A stretch of 64,000 bases of DNA, taken from JBDREC01 sp043820105 [NCBI: Pseudomonadota bacterium] (GTDB lineage Bacteria; Bdellovibrionota_F; JAHFAK01). The DNA is taken from NCBI GenBank assembly GCA_043820105.1, contig JBDREC010000010.1, forward strand, positions 110,603-174,602, in the 5' to 3' direction. Below are positions 25,343 to 33,014 of the stretch, in pieces; within the stretch, counting starts at the first letter, position 1, and every line of letters starts with the position of its first letter. The position numbers and the translations under genes were made by a program. The notes beneath the pieces are model-generated. The model did not search any database. It was given only the letters and a program-made list of their open reading frames with translations, and was not told the origin of the DNA.

Positions 25343-26674
25343 TCAACATGAAATCTCAATATATCTTTCAGTAACACTTGTTACTTTCCCATCAATTGAT
25401 GCGTGAATATTAACTCCAAGTTTTGCTTCATCAAAAGTTGCAATAACATCACCTTTTTTAACATATTCTTCTTTTTTCACAATTGGCGTTGATGGTGCAC
25501 CAATATGCTGATTTAAATATATTTTAACCTTGTTAGGTTTTATTTCTATGTCATCAAATTCTAAAGGTCTATTATATTTTTCAATATTTGTTCTAAATAT
25601 CAATCTTTTTGTTGAAAGTTTTTTAAACTCTCTATTAGCATCAACAACAAAATTTCCTTTTTTAGGTTCTGAAAAAGAGTCCTTGTCTAGCTTTAACTTA
25701 AGGTTTTCATATTTCGCGCGAGGAGATAAGCCCATTTCACATGAGAAAAAGGTGCACAGGTTGCATAAACAACAAAAGTTGGCGCTTCTATGGTATTCAG
25801 GAATTACTTCCCCATTGTAATCATCAGATGTCATCATTTTGTTTGGTACTAAAGAATGACCCAATAAAACGCGAGGGCAAAATTCAGTGCATCTTGTGCA
25901 TTGATTACAAGTTGTTTTTGCTCTTTTTTCTTGAAGGTCTAATTTTTTATTTCGTTCTGAAATTAGCACATGAGTTTTTGATAAAAGAATAATTCCAGTT
26001 GTGGTTTTTGATATTGGATCATCTATGTTTTCAACAATTTTTCCCATCATAGGTCCACCATCAATGACTGAGAAATTATCTATTAATGGACCTCCTGCTA
26101 ATTCAATAAGTTTTGAATAAGAACAACCAATTGGAGCTTTAAAAACCTTTGGATTTTTAACTTCACCTGTTACTGTGACAAAAGTATGAGTTAAAGGTTT
26201 ATCAAGGCTTGCTTTATAAATATTTCTAAGGGTTGTTACGTTGTTAACAAGCACTCCAACACTTAAAGGAATATTTGCCTCTGGTATTATTTTTTTTGTA
26301 ACTTCATAAACCAAGACAAACTCATCACCAGCTGGATAGAAATGATCTAGTTCAATGATTTCTATTTTTTTATTTTCTTTTATATGTTCATTAAGAACAG
26401 CAAGGATTTTGGGGTTATTTTTTTTTATGGCAATATAGGCTTTTTTAGCCCTTGTAGTAAATATAGCTATTTCCAGACCTTTTATTACTTCTGATGCAAA
26501 ATTAGTCATTACAGTTTTATCTGAATACAAAAGGGGTTCACATTCAACGCCATTTGCAATGATAGTTTCAACCGTTGAATCTAGTTTAACATAAGCCGGA
26601 AAACCTGCACCTCCAGAACCAACTACACCTGCGAACCTAAGCTTATTAATTATCTCAGTTTTTGTAAGTTCCAT
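25343..26674 (-). CDS. PduS/RnfC-like flavo-iron-sulfur electron-transfer protein of the microcompartment
   Basis: The 443-residue order follows PduS. First comes a nucleotide/FMN-binding segment of the complex I 51-kDa type (GVVGSGGAGFPAYVKLDSTV; IIANGVECEPLLYSDK). An SLBB domain (VTVTGEVKNPKVFKAPIGCS) and two Fe-S motifs at about 255-305 follow. The first is CNQCTRCTEFCP; the second, CCLCNLCTFFSC, has one extra residue before its last cysteine. A barrel-sandwich tail closes the protein (KKGDVIATFDEAKLGVNIHA). PduS reduces cobalamin with NADH in propanediol microcompartments; RnfC feeds electrons into the Rnf complex. No B12-dependent enzyme is encoded nearby, so electron exchange through the PduT-like trimer may be its job. 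It starts 5 nt after the aldehyde dehydrogenase stop. Confidence 0.85.
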   Translation of the reverse strand: MELTKTEIINKLRFAGVVGSGGAGFPAYVKLDSTVETIIANGVECEPLLYSDKTVMTNFASEVIKGLEIAIFTTRAKKAYIAIKKNNPKILAVLNEHIKENKKIEIIELDHFYPAGDEFVLVYEVTKKIIPEANIPLSVGVLVNNVTTLRNIYKASLDKPLTHTFVTVTGEVKNPKVFKAPIGCSYSKLIELAGGPLIDNFSVIDGGPMMGKIVENIDDPISKTTTGIILLSKTHVLISERNKKLDLQEKRAKTTCNQCTRCTEFCPRVLLGHSLVPNKMMTSDDYNGEVIPEYHRSANFCCLCNLCTFFSCEMGLSPRAKYENLKLKLDKDSFSEPKKGNFVVDANREFKKLSTKRLIFRTNIEKYNRPLEFDDIEIKPNKVKIYLNQHIGAPSTPIVKKEEYVKKGDVIATFDEAKLGVNIHASIDGKVTSVTERYIEISC

Positions 26675-26679
26675 AAATT

Positions 26680-28116
26680 TTATACGATTCTGAAGTAGTC
26701 AGCAAGAGTACATCTTCTGACTCTTGTGAAATCTTTAACTGTTGTGAGGCCTTCTCCTGTTGGGGAGGCAATTGTAAATGAGGTAAAACCCTCTCCATTA
26801 AAACCAAGGCCAGCATATGATGGAGCATTTTTAACAAAGATTGAGCAATTCATTATCTTTGCCATTTTATCCATATGTTCAATGTTTTTAGAATGAATAA
26901 CTGCAGTATGCCTGAAATTGTGTTCGGCAAGCTGTGATAGTTTGATTCCCTCATCAACATCATTTACCCTTATCATTGGCAATACAGGCATGAGCATTTC
27001 TTCTTGTACGAAGGGGTGATTAAAATCTGTTTCAATAAGTATTGTTCTATAATCTTCACGAGTCGAGATTCCGGCTGCATTTAAAATCACACTTGCATTT
27101 TTACCAACAAAATTTTTATTAGGATGACCTTTATCAAGGACAATTTTTTCAAGTGCTCTTAACTTGCTTGTTGGCAGCTCATATGCTCCATTTGCAAGCA
27201 TTCCTTTTTTTAGTTTTTCAGCTACAGACTTTAAAACAAAGACTTCTTTTTCAGCTATACAAACAATATTATTATCAAGTGAATGCCCTTGTACAATTTT
27301 CTTTCCAGCCAGATCAAAGTCAGCTGTTTCATCGACTAGGACTGGTGGATTTCCAGGGCCTCCAGCTATTGTTTTTTTACCAGAACCCATTGCTGCTTGA
27401 ACTACTCCAGGTCCGCCCGTTACTACAAGCAAGCAAATATCAGGATGTTTCATCAGCTTGTTTGCTGAATCAATTGTAGGAATTTCTTTAGCTGCAAGCA
27501 AGGAATCAGGACCACCATTTTCATGAATAACTCTATTGATCATATCTATTGTTAAATTAGAGGTTTTTTTAGCAGTTGGATGTGCATTAAACACAACTGC
27601 ATTACCCCCTGCGATCATTCCGATACCATTGCAGATAATGGTTTCTGATGCATTTGTGCATGGAGTGATAGCTCCAATTACGCCATAAGGGGCTCTTTCT
27701 TCAATTGTTAAACCATAGTCACCTGAAAATGCATTTGGCTTAAGATATTCAATACCAGGAGTTTTATCAATAACAAGTCTGTTCTTGTTAACTTTGTCTT
27801 CAAATCTTCCAAGACCAGTTTCTTCAACAGCATAATTTGAAAAGAAATCAATAGCTGTTCTTAGTTTAGCTCTTATCTTTTCAATAATATCGTGTCTTTT
27901 CTGAAGTGGAAGATTTATCCAGCAAGCTTGAGCTTCTTTTGCCTTTTTAATCGCTGTTTCAACATCTTCATAAATGCCAAACAAATTTCCAGTTCTAAGC
28001 GAAATCTTTTTTTGAGGAAGAAAAGATGTTCCAACTTCAGAGATTTTTTTATTATCATTTATTTCTGAAACAACCTTGGAAACAATGTCTCTAATTTGAT
28101 TTCTGTCGATTTGCAT
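26680..28116 (-). CDS. CoA-acylating aldehyde dehydrogenase (PduP/EutE-like), encapsulated
   Basis: This 478-residue enzyme converts an aldehyde to acyl-CoA with NAD+ and is a core enzyme of most catabolic microcompartments. It has PYGVIGAITPCTNASETIIC (about 143-162), the cofactor loop VVTGGPGVVQAAMGSGKK, and GHSLDNNIVCIAEKE with catalytic Cys286. The first 20 residues (MQIDRNQIRDIVSKVVSEIN) form an amphipathic helix separated by a polar linker, as in the peptides that target PduP into the shell lumen. The aldehyde substrate cannot be read from the sequence. No alcohol dehydrogenase, phosphotransacylase or aldehyde-generating enzyme is in the window. It lies between the first pentamer gene and the PduS-like gene. 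Confidence 0.92.
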   Translation of the reverse strand: MQIDRNQIRDIVSKVVSEINDNKKISEVGTSFLPQKKISLRTGNLFGIYEDVETAIKKAKEAQACWINLPLQKRHDIIEKIRAKLRTAIDFFSNYAVEETGLGRFEDKVNKNRLVIDKTPGIEYLKPNAFSGDYGLTIEERAPYGVIGAITPCTNASETIICNGIGMIAGGNAVVFNAHPTAKKTSNLTIDMINRVIHENGGPDSLLAAKEIPTIDSANKLMKHPDICLLVVTGGPGVVQAAMGSGKKTIAGGPGNPPVLVDETADFDLAGKKIVQGHSLDNNIVCIAEKEVFVLKSVAEKLKKGMLANGAYELPTSKLRALEKIVLDKGHPNKNFVGKNASVILNAAGISTREDYRTILIETDFNHPFVQEEMLMPVLPMIRVNDVDEGIKLSQLAEHNFRHTAVIHSKNIEHMDKMAKIMNCSIFVKNAPSYAGLGFNGEGFTSFTIASPTGEGLTTVKDFTRVRRCTLADYFRIV

Positions 28117-28145
28117 TTTAAGATCCTTTATGCAATTAGGTTCAA

Positions 28146-28172
28146 GGGATCCTGAATCAAGTTCAGAATGAC
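28146..28172. repeat. REP-like palindromic element, copy 3
   Basis: GGGATCCTGAATCAAGTTCA followed by GAATGAC is the same element as at 14607 with two changes. It lies in the microcompartment operon between the first pentamer gene and the aldehyde dehydrogenase gene. Confidence 0.75.
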
Positions 28173-28199
28173 ATATCTTTTATAAACTTGAATTGTATT

Positions 28200-28232
28200 T
28201 TACGCCGTACGCTGTACTCTGTACGCTGTACG
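28200..28232. repeat. Heptamer tandem repeat GTACGCT
   Basis: Four copies of GTACGCT (one as GTACTCT) lie next to the REP-like element, just after the pentamer stop codon. Because GTAC is self-complementary, the array can also fold on itself. Confidence 0.8.
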
Positions 28233-28236
28233 AAAT

Positions 28237-28530
28237 TCAAGCATCTTTCTTATAAACCTGTTCACCCGATAAAGTGACTTCATCTATAATTGCCATGATA
28301 ACAGCATCAACTGGTTTGCCTTCTGTAACAGCTGTTTGTCTTGCAGAGGATCCAGCTGCATACATAACGAGTTCGCCAACTCCCGCGCCAACTGAGTCAA
28401 CGGCTACAACCATGTTACCACTTGGCTTGAATTCGAAATTCATTATTTCTAAGGCTAAAAATTTTAATCCAGTAAGCTTGTCATCTTTTTGGGTGGCAAC
28501 CACAGTTCCTGCTACTTTGCCAACATTCAT
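28237..28530 (-). CDS. BMC-P (EutN/CcmL-type) pentameric shell vertex protein, first copy
   Basis: The 97-residue sequence MNVGKVAGTVVATQKDDKLT, KFLALEIMNFEFKPSGNMVV, GAGVGELVMYAAGSSARQTA and VDAVIMAIIDEVTL is a canonical EutN/CcmL vertex protein. Compared with the two later copies it is closer to the family average and has a longer C-terminal tail (GEQVYKKDA). It starts 7 nt after the hexamer gene stop and has a GGAGTAATAA site overlapping that stop. Placement beside the hexamer gene suggests high expression with it. Pentamers are needed in few copies per shell, so downstream repeats may help adjust the amount. Confidence 0.93.
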   Translation of the reverse strand: MNVGKVAGTVVATQKDDKLTGLKFLALEIMNFEFKPSGNMVVAVDSVGAGVGELVMYAAGSSARQTAVTEGKPVDAVIMAIIDEVTLSGEQVYKKDA

Positions 28531-28537
28531 TTAATTA

Positions 28538-28828
28538 TTACTCCTTAACGTCTTGTCTTCCGAGAGGAAGTGCTTTGTCAGTGTTAACATGAGGTCTAGG
28601 GATAACATGGATAGATACTAGTTCGCCAACTCTTTCAGCGCCTTTTGCTCCAGCTTCGAGTGCTGCTTTAACTGCTGCAACATCGCCTCTAACGATTGCT
28701 GTAACATAACCGCCACCGATTTTTTCATAACCAATAAGTTCAACTTTTGCAGCCTTAACCATTGCGTCTGATGCTTCTACTAAAGCTGTAAAACCTTTTG
28801 TTTCTATCATTCCTAATGCTTCTGCCAT
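28538..28828 (-). CDS. BMC-H hexameric shell protein
   Basis: This is the only single-domain (Pfam BMC) hexamer of the locus, 96 residues. It begins [20 protein letters not shown] and has the edge residue region [20 protein letters not shown], whose KIGGG lines the central pore, then [17 protein letters not shown] and the C-terminal HVIPRPH. Hexamers are the bulk of the shell facets. The sequence resembles the Haliangium ochraceum BMC-H and other metabolosome hexamers. A good GGAGATTTAAAA site precedes the ATG. The gene follows the tandem-domain trimer gene after a heptamer-repeat hairpin at 28846-28915. Confidence 0.95.
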   Translation of the reverse strand: MAEALGMIETKGFTALVEASDAMVKAAKVELIGYEKIGGGYVTAIVRGDVAAVKAALEAGAKGAERVGELVSIHVIPRPHVNTDKALPLGRQDVKE

Positions 28829-28845
28829 TTTTAAATCTCCTAATA

Positions 28846-28915
28846 TAAGTGGTAAGCGGTAAGTGGTAAGCGGTAAGATTTTCTTACAGCTTACAGCTTA
28901 TAGCTTACAGCTTAA
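28846..28915. repeat. Heptamer-repeat hairpin AAGYGGT/TTACAGC
   Basis: Four copies of AAGTGGT/AAGCGGT, a short ATTTT loop and then four copies of TTACAGC make an imperfect hairpin of about 30 bp with one mismatch per heptamer. It lies between the first trimer gene and the hexamer gene. Confidence 0.85.
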
Positions 28916-28938
28916 AATTATTATTTATTAATTTTAAT

Positions 28939-29550
28939 TTATACGCCATCTAAGGATTCAAGCATTCGCATTGCTGCCTGGGATGCTGAATCAATTTCAG
29001 ATTCTTCGCCAGCTAAATATAGCCTGCCAAAGGCTCCGAATGGTCTGACTTCTACAAGGGTGACATTTGCTTCTTTTTCTGCTTCATTTGCAGCGAATGC
29101 AACATAACCAGCTGGTTCTGTTTCCAAAATGAATAAGGATTGACCAGGAAGTATCATTGAGCCATATCTATTTCTGTTAATAAGTTGAGATTGATATGGT
29201 TCAATTGATCTAATAATTTGAGAAGATACCACCTTTGGCTTCATTCTGTTTGATTCTTGAATTTCTAAATGATCAAGAATTGCTTTGCCAGCTTGCATAA
29301 CTTCGCCTCTGTCCCAATCATGAAGCTCAAGCAGGCCAAAAGCTCTTTCAACAATTTGCAAAGCTGGAACAACTTTTGTTGCTTTAAGCGCAACATCAGT
29401 CATTTGGTTTATTGCAATTCCTGGAGAGATTTCTATGAAAAGTGATGCCATTCCTTGGATAGGCAAAAACCCTTTAGCTGTTGAGCCCATATAAGCTGCC
29501 AGCTGTGGTTGAAGACTATCAAGCAGAGCATAAGTTCTGAGAGTAACCAT
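28939..29550 (-). CDS. BMC-T tandem-domain shell trimer, Haliangium BMC-T2-like (double-stacking type)
   Basis: The 203-residue protein opens [20 protein letters not shown] and continues [20 protein letters not shown] and [20 protein letters not shown]. The second half has [20 protein letters not shown] and [20 protein letters not shown]. From memory this follows the Haliangium ochraceum trimer Hoch_5816 closely, a type whose trimers stack face to face and carry a gated central pore. It is the first gene of the operon: promoter at 29586-29613 and AAAAGGAG before the ATG. The pore probably passes larger substrates or cofactors. Length and both BMC domains appear complete. Confidence 0.9.
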   Translation of the reverse strand: MVTLRTYALLDSLQPQLAAYMGSTAKGFLPIQGMASLFIEISPGIAINQMTDVALKATKVVPALQIVERAFGLLELHDWDRGEVMQAGKAILDHLEIQESNRMKPKVVSSQIIRSIEPYQSQLINRNRYGSMILPGQSLFILETEPAGYVAFAANEAEKEANVTLVEVRPFGAFGRLYLAGEESEIDSASQAAMRMLESLDGV

Positions 29551-29585
29551 ATTTACATACTCCTTTTATCTTAAAAAGTGTTTTC

Positions 29586-29613
29586 ATATTAAATTTAGGC
29601 AGCTCAAAGTCAA
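29586..29613 (-). promoter_or_regulatory. Candidate sigma70 promoter of the microcompartment operon
   Basis: On the minus strand TTGACT (29608-29613), a 16-nt spacer and TAATAT (29586-29591) lie about 35 nt before the first shell gene. No operator-like palindrome overlaps it, and no regulator gene is adjacent. Confidence 0.5.
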
Positions 29614-29641
29614 GAAATAATTCAGTTTATTGGAGGTTTAT

Positions 29642-29751
29642 ATTGAGAATTGAAAATTGATTGTTGATTATTGGAAATTTTAATGGAGAATGAATGAATG
29701 GATGCTGAAACGGAATAATAAATAATCAACAATCAATTTTCAATTCTCAAT
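29642..29751. repeat. Perfect 31-bp inverted repeat built of ATTGANN heptamers
   Basis: The left arm (29642-29672, ATTGAGAATTGAAAATTGAT...) and the right arm (29721-29751) are exact complements over 31 bp with a 48-nt loop. Each arm reads as heptamers ATTGAGA, ATTGAAA, ATTGATT, GTTGATT. The structure lies directly before the Nudix ribosome binding site. Confidence 0.9.
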
Positions 29752-29766
29752 GTTAAGGAGTGACAT

Positions 29767-30159
29767 ATGCCTACACCCAAAACACCGTTGTTAACAGTTG
29801 ATATAATTATAGAGATTGAGGGGAAAATTCTTCTTATTGAAAGAAAGAATAAACCCTTTGGTTGGGCCTTGCCTGGAGGCTTTGTTGATGTTGGAGAATC
29901 TTGTGAAGCTGCTGCTATTCGAGAGGCAAAAGAAGAAACAAGCCTGGATGTTTTTGATTTAAAGCAATTTGGTGTTTATTCAGAACCCAAAAGAGATCCT
30001 AGATTTCATACGGTTTCTGTTGTTTTTACAGCTAAAGCAAAAGGCGAAGCAAAAGCTTGTGATGATGCTAAAAATATAAAAATTTACGATAAAGATAAGT
30101 TGCCAGAATTAGCCTTTGATCACGGGAAAATCTTGGAGGATTATTTTCAGGATTCCTGA
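29767..30159 (+). CDS. Nudix hydrolase
   Basis: The 130-residue protein contains a complete Nudix box at residues 37-59, [20 protein letters not shown] followed by ETS, matching GX5EX7REUXEEXGU with an Ala/Ser-type ending. Small Nudix enzymes of this form often hydrolyse ADP-ribose or (deoxy)nucleoside diphosphate derivatives; the substrate is not determined by the sequence. The ATG follows AAGGAGTGACAT. The right arm of a perfect 31-bp inverted repeat ends 15 nt upstream, which may influence expression. The gene is convergent with the thioredoxin-like gene and separated from it by a terminator-like hairpin. It is divergent from the microcompartment operon and shows no link to it. Confidence 0.92.
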   Translation: MPTPKTPLLTVDIIIEIEGKILLIERKNKPFGWALPGGFVDVGESCEAAAIREAKEETSLDVFDLKQFGVYSEPKRDPRFHTVSVVFTAKAKGEAKACDDAKNIKIYDKDKLPELAFDHGKILEDYFQDS

Positions 30160-30186
30160 ATTACGCTTAATTTGAAAAACGGCTAT

Positions 30187-30214
30187 AAAAAAAACCGCAG
30201 AAAACTGTTTTCGG
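30187..30214 (-). terminator. Probable terminator of the multi-thioredoxin gene
   Basis: Read on the minus strand, CCGAAAAC..GTTTTCTGCGG folds with a small bulge and is followed by eight T residues. It lies 14 nt after the stop codon at 30228. The same A/T-rich hairpin could partly serve the convergent Nudix gene. Confidence 0.5.
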
Positions 30215-30227
30215 AGGGAAAAAGTTG

Positions 30228-31958
30228 TTAAATTTTAGCAAGGGCATTATATATAAACTCAATAAAGGTCTCTTTGCTTGATAATCCATTTTGATGAGTA
30301 ATTGCCTTGCCATCATTGCTATAAAACACTGTTAAAGGAATTCCTCCACCATAGCTTTCAATAATACTTGAAAATTCTGAGGCAATATTTTCATTGCTTA
30401 AATCTACCTGAATGAAATTTACTTTTTCATTAAATTCTTCAATTAATGAAACTTGAGAAAATATAAATGAAAATGTTTTACAAAAAGAACACCACTCTGC
30501 TTTAAAGTTAACAATGCTTGGTTTTGTAGAATTTTCAATAATATCCTTAAATATCTCTAACAAGGAAACATCTTTGTTTTTTATGTTTTCATTTTGACTT
30601 GCAGGATTATCAGCAAAAACGAAAAAATCTTCTGTTTCCGATAGCTGCAAAATAGAATCTGAGTTTAATATTTTTTCCTTAGTCGTTGCTACTTCTTGCA
30701 AGTTTTTTTCTACTAAACTTTTAATTTCATTTGTTACTAATTCCAGATCTTCGTTTATTAAAGCATGGTGAGAATCAAGCAATTGTAATGAATAATAAAG
30801 TTCTAAATAATATTTATTGTCTCTATATGTTTCTTTTGAAAGGATTTCAGAAAATTGTATTTTTGCAACATCAACTTTTGTAATAAGCATTTTTTTGGCA
30901 TATGTTTTTGATAGTTTATCTAATATATTTTCTAATTGAGTGCTTTTGGTATTTTCACTGTTATAGAAGGCAATTAAAATTGGAAAAGATCCAGAGCTTT
31001 CTTTTAAAATTTCAATTTCTAATGGAAATTCAACATCAATTACGCCGTTTTTATGTTCTTGTAATTTAGTTAAGGCTAAATAGAACTCATAATCTTCAGT
31101 TAGAATCTGCTCAAGGTCTTTGTATGTTAAAAAATCAAAATTATAATAATCTGTACTTACTTCTGAAATTAAAGTGCTTTTATGAAAAACATATATTGAA
31201 GGTACTGTTGAGACGATTGAAACTAATTTTATTCTCTTTTTAATTGGAGTTAGGTCAAATTTCACAATTTTAAAGGTTTCCTGTGTTTTTGGGCTTAAAT
31301 ATGAAATAAGTTGCATTAGATGTTTACTTGTTTTGATATATGGTTTTTCTTCATCATAAAAAATTGCCAAAACTGGTTTTTTAGATTTTTTTATTAAGCG
31401 TTTAAGCTTAAAGAAACTATCAACTTCTTCAATCGAATTTGTTTCAAGCTCATTATTTTCAACTTCTTCTATCAGTAATAAATCACCGCAAATGTTTTTT
31501 GCAATATAGTTGACATTCTCCCTAAATTGAAAATTTGATTCAAAATCAGTAATTGAGTTATTAACTTCTTTAAATATTATAGCTGAATTATAGAAAACAA
31601 TGTATCCAAACTCTCCTTCTTCAAACTTGCAATTATTTAAATAAAAGCAAATACTTGTTTGTTTATCTGAAAAATATTGATTTGAAATATCAACTATTGC
31701 AAAGTTAAGCTCGGTTTCGATATATGAAGGAGCAACATCATAAAGACCTTTTTGCAAGAAAGCATTGCTTGTTTTGCTATTATGAAAAAAGGCAATTAAT
31801 AAGGTGCTTTTTTTTATTAATGATTCAAAGGACAAAGAAGAATTCTCTGATGTTATTTCATCCACATTTGTGCTTTCCAGGCTTTCTGTACAATACACTG
31901 AAAATGAAAGAAAAATAATAATTACAATAAGAAAGCTAAATCTTTTTTGAGTAGTCAT
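30228..31958 (-). CDS. Exported protein with four thioredoxin-like folds, only the last with CxxC
   Basis: The ATG at 31958, seven nt after GAGG, gives 576 residues; a longer upstream frame lacks a site. A hydrophobic N-terminus (FSFLIVIIIFLSFSVYC) acts as signal peptide or lipoprotein signal. Four thioredoxin-like units can be seen from their buried strands: LLIAFFHNSKTS (about 55), PVLAIFYDEEKPY (about 190), FPILIAFYNSENTK (about 330) and SIVNFKAEWCSFCKTF (about 485). Only the last has the redox pair (WCSFCK) and a downstream cis-Pro (GGGIPLTVF). The arrangement is like protein disulfide isomerase with inactive accessory domains. It probably acts outside the cytoplasm on disulfides. A terminator follows. 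Confidence 0.75.
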   Translation of the reverse strand: MTTQKRFSFLIVIIIFLSFSVYCTESLESTNVDEITSENSSLSFESLIKKSTLLIAFFHNSKTSNAFLQKGLYDVAPSYIETELNFAIVDISNQYFSDKQTSICFYLNNCKFEEGEFGYIVFYNSAIIFKEVNNSITDFESNFQFRENVNYIAKNICGDLLLIEEVENNELETNSIEEVDSFFKLKRLIKKSKKPVLAIFYDEEKPYIKTSKHLMQLISYLSPKTQETFKIVKFDLTPIKKRIKLVSIVSTVPSIYVFHKSTLISEVSTDYYNFDFLTYKDLEQILTEDYEFYLALTKLQEHKNGVIDVEFPLEIEILKESSGSFPILIAFYNSENTKSTQLENILDKLSKTYAKKMLITKVDVAKIQFSEILSKETYRDNKYYLELYYSLQLLDSHHALINEDLELVTNEIKSLVEKNLQEVATTKEKILNSDSILQLSETEDFFVFADNPASQNENIKNKDVSLLEIFKDIIENSTKPSIVNFKAEWCSFCKTFSFIFSQVSLIEEFNEKVNFIQVDLSNENIASEFSSIIESYGGGIPLTVFYSNDGKAITHQNGLSSKETFIEFIYNALAKI

Positions 31959-32160
31959 TAAAATCCTCATAAAAGTTGCATTATTTGAGTGCAAGTATAT
32001 TAAGCAATTCAGGTGCCACAGGGCTCGATTAAAAAAAGCTAACAAATCAAAGAGCTTATCCTTTGACGGTAGTATCTTTTATGTTAAATTATGTAATAAT
32101 GCTTCCCTGTTTTGATTTTACGAGGCGCGAATGTCTCAGGAATTAAAATGTAATAGTTTT

Positions 32161-32928
32161 CTAATCAGTTGATGTTTTTCGAAGAATGATTTTTCCCTCT
32201 CTTGTGATATCATAGCCTGAAGGAAGCATTTCTTCAATGGTTTTTCGAAAACCAGTAACAGGCAAACCAGCCTTAATTAATACTGCTAAAATCTCTGTTT
32301 TAAGCCTAACAGGAGTCTCTTTATTAACAAACAATGTTAGGAGTTTTTCTCTGCCAGATTCGGCTTTCAATTTTCCCATTATTTCTATTGCAGATAATTT
32401 GGTTTGATCATCAAAGTCTCCATCTAGAAAAGGCAAGACCTTATCAGCGATTCTTATGTCATTGAATTCTGTTAATGTGTTTAGCACATCAATGTTTTTT
32501 TCCATTTCATCTCTTTGAAAGCTCATTTCTTCTGTTGTCAAGACTTCAAGCAATAAGCTAACAACCTCTTCTTCAGGAATTAATTCTTTTAGGATTTTAA
32601 CAGGCCATCCAACTGTTGATGATTCTTTTAAGTATTTTTTCAGTGGGGCAATAGATTTTTCCTTAAATGAAAGAACTATTGACATGACAAGCTCTTTTTC
32701 CTGTCTATCTTCAATTAGTTTTTCATAAATAAAATCATAGCGATGAAGCAGTCCAAAGATTGCTTCTTTAGAACCAATTTTTTTAAGTTCTTCAATTGCA
32801 ATTTCTCTGTCTTCATTTTTTAATTTTTTATTTGCAACGATATTACAATATCGGTGCAGTTGTTTTTGGGCTTTTTGTTCTTTTCGTTTTCCAAAAAATT
32901 CGATAAGTCCCATGTCTTTTTGCTCCAA
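32161..32928 (-). CDS. HEAT-repeat protein, unknown function
   Basis: This 255-residue, wholly helical protein has recognisable HEAT-like pairs: REIAIEELKKIGSKEAIFGL, APLKKYLKESSTVGWPVKIL and QTKLSAIEIMGKLKAESGRE. It ends with a small conserved-looking module (LPVTGFRKTIEEMLPSGYDI, then TREGKIILR). There is no signal or membrane segment. The charged N-terminus (GKRKEQKAQKQLHRY) is typical of a similar HEAT family seen in deltaproteobacterial genomes, as far as I remember, but no function is established. It lies downstream of polA on the same strand, with an 86-nt gap, so it may be expressed with the polymerase. Confidence 0.65.
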   Translation of the reverse strand: MEQKDMGLIEFFGKRKEQKAQKQLHRYCNIVANKKLKNEDREIAIEELKKIGSKEAIFGLLHRYDFIYEKLIEDRQEKELVMSIVLSFKEKSIAPLKKYLKESSTVGWPVKILKELIPEEEVVSLLLEVLTTEEMSFQRDEMEKNIDVLNTLTEFNDIRIADKVLPFLDGDFDDQTKLSAIEIMGKLKAESGREKLLTLFVNKETPVRLKTEILAVLIKAGLPVTGFRKTIEEMLPSGYDITREGKIILRKTSTD

Positions 32929-33014
32929 TAAAAGTTTTAAACCATTAAGTAATTGATTCTATTTATTTAGAGTTAAAAGACAAATAAAATTTCTTTAATA
33001 CCCAATTAAATAAA

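Noticed and set aside
25741-25992. Plus-strand Cys-rich small frame (RKRCTGCINNKSWRF) as a possible precursor peptide
   Set aside because: It lies antisense to the Fe-S motifs of the PduS-like gene, which explains its cysteines, and it has no ribosome binding site.
13543-29550. Link between gmd/fcl and a fucose-degrading microcompartment
   Set aside because: gmd and fcl make GDP-L-fucose for glycans; no fucose isomerase, kinase or aldolase is encoded, so no catabolic link is supported.
11367-29751. CRISPR-like array made of the short repeats
   Set aside because: Units are 7-8 nt, tandem without spacers, and differ from site to site; no cas genes are present.
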